Shown piece by piece: positions 48,188 through 64,000 of a stretch of 64,000 bases of DNA. Positions within the stretch are counted from its first letter, which is position 1. Every line of letters starts with the position of its first letter. A program made the position numbers and the translations under genes. Under the pieces are notes generated by a model, which saw nothing but the letters and a program-made list of their open reading frames with translations, was not told where the DNA came from and did no database searches. Origin of the DNA: Euptelea pleiosperma (Eukaryota; Streptophyta; Magnoliopsida; Ranunculales; Eupteleaceae). The stretch is taken from the NCBI GenBank assembly GCA_035048495.1, contig CM068552.1:19160154-19224153 (forward strand), read 5' to 3'.

Positions 48188-48382
48188 GAGAAAAAATTCG
48201 TTGGCCCCAGGGAACTTCAAACTTTGATGTCCCCCTCCCAAAATGTCTGACAAGTACCCCTTTTTAACCACTAACCAGGGACTTAACGCGGATTGAGTTA
48301 AGGAATTGAAGTACGTGTCTGACATTTTGGGTGGGGAAACTTCAAAGTTTGAAGTCCCCCATGGCCAGCGAATGTTTTCTCG
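48188..48382. repeat. Fold-back element (long inverted repeat)
   Basis: GAGAAAAAATTCGTTGGCC...GGGAACTTCAAACTTT at the left is complementary, with mismatches, to AAAGTTTGAAGTCCC...GGCCAGCGAATGTTTTCTC at the right. CCCAAAATGTCTGACA pairs with TGTCTGACATTTTGGG. Stems are about 70 bp and the loop about 50 bp. It is non-coding. Flanking 47970-48187 and 48383-48885 show nothing further beyond AT-rich sequence. Confidence 0.7.
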
Positions 48383-48885
48383 TTCCCCAGTGTGTGAAAC
48401 AGTATGGAGGGATGGGTTAACGTGTTTACAGTCACGTTCAGATAACGATCTACCTGTATCCAACCCATAGTTAGCAATTCCAAGTGCGGCAAAAAATGCG
48501 GTGCAGGAAATGTTCAAGTACAATTCGGGTTTATCATTAAAAAGTTCGGCAAAAATAATTTCAAAAATAAAATATTGACAATTTTTTGTCTTATAAAATG
48601 AATTTTCATGTTTAAAACTAAAAATTGTGGGAATAATTTGAAAAAGCCGAAATAGTGGGTAAATTATTCGAGAATAATTCGATCATGTTCAAAAAATGCG
48701 TGAATTTTCATTACCTTTGAATAAGACATTGTTCGGATAATTTGTATGGTTCGCAGATAATTCAAGAATTTACTATGATCCAGCCCCATTCATTATTTTA
48801 AACCTTGGGACTGCCAGGGGCCCCTCCCAGAACAACTGCTCACATCCCGGCATATCAAGTCAAACTAGATATGGACAAGGCTCTA

Positions 48886-49053
48886 GGGACTCACCTTTTT
48901 GCACTCATGCTCTCGGGCGTGGATTCCGTGACTCCATCGGTTGTTTTGCTTTGGCAAAAAGTGAATACCAGCTCAGCACATCAACCACCGTTGGATTCTT
49001 GGGATCCACGGCCGAGAGTTAGTGAATTTATGAGTGCAAAAAAGTGAGTCCCC
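48886..49053. repeat. TIR element downstream of the delta-COP stop codon, 168 bp
   Basis: GGGACTCACCTTTTTGCACT at 48886 and AGTGCAAAAAAGTGAGTCCC ending at 49053 are inverted repeats of about 23 bp, and pairing continues inward imperfectly (GGCGTGGATTCC with GGATCCACGGCC). No matching flanks. It is about 200 bp past the delta-COP stop codon on its coding strand, so it may lie in the 3' UTR or just beyond. Confidence 0.65.
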
Positions 49054-49256
49054 AGATCCCGACCCATACGGATTAATGTACTCCTCGCCAACAACAAAAA
49101 AACCAAGTACGACAACAGACTGTTCATGTACAAGATCATCAGGATGGAGAAAAATATGCTTGAGAACGGCAACAATACCAAGTACGGTTATTCTCAAAAA
49201 AATTGGAGTCTGTCGCGATACAATCTTCAACCATTGTTCAATTGTAGCAATCAAAG

Positions 49257-64000
<14,744 letters not shown>

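Overview
This is a nuclear window from a flowering plant. Its genes are intron-rich and AT-rich with GT..AG introns, and it carries plant-type CACTA, hAT, PIF/Harbinger, Helitron, L1 and RTE elements. Both host genes have plant-type sequences. The species cannot be fixed from the sequence alone. No tRNA, rRNA, CRISPR array or viral insertion was recognised.

Layout. (1) About 1-33850 and 33969-40440 are two tandem copies of a segmental duplication of roughly 5 kb or more, with no host gene. Copy 2 keeps the ancestral arrangement plus a 306-bp MITE. Copy 1 is split at 2244/30353 by a 28.1-kb CACTA transposon (2245-30352) and has lost about 204 bp of target at the insertion point. (2) The CACTA element is built like a giant palindrome. 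Its two ends are near-identical inverted arms of about 6 kb each (2245-8401 and 21425-30352). The arms flank a core of about 12.6-13 kb that carries a decayed TNPD transposase, a decayed second gene (Transposase_24-like, DUF8039-like and Ulp1/C48 protease domains) and a captured exon of a host cellulose-synthase-like C gene. The right arm also holds a 2,992-bp TG..CA element with a perfect 5-bp target duplication, probably a solo LTR. (3) 40456-42654 is intergenic, with two head-to-tail mini-Helitrons. (4) 42655-44863 (minus) is a remorin-family gene whose second exon has been tandemly duplicated. The phases of the two copies predict mutually exclusive use. (5) 44864-49256 is intergenic, with a hAT MITE, a 5'-truncated L1, a mini-Helitron and two fold-back elements. 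(6) 49257 to beyond 64000 (minus) is the coatomer delta subunit (COPI delta-COP). Nine exons, including the C-terminus and stop, are in the window. Its long introns carry nested L1, MITE, RTE and satellite sequence.

The two host genes have no evident functional link: remorin is a plasma-membrane scaffold and delta-COP is a Golgi-ER vesicle coat subunit. The rest is mobile DNA. Relative order of events can be read from nesting: L1 insertion, then tandem duplication, then CACTA insertion in copy 1 and MITE insertion in copy 2. Within the CACTA element, the arms were formed before the LTR insertion.
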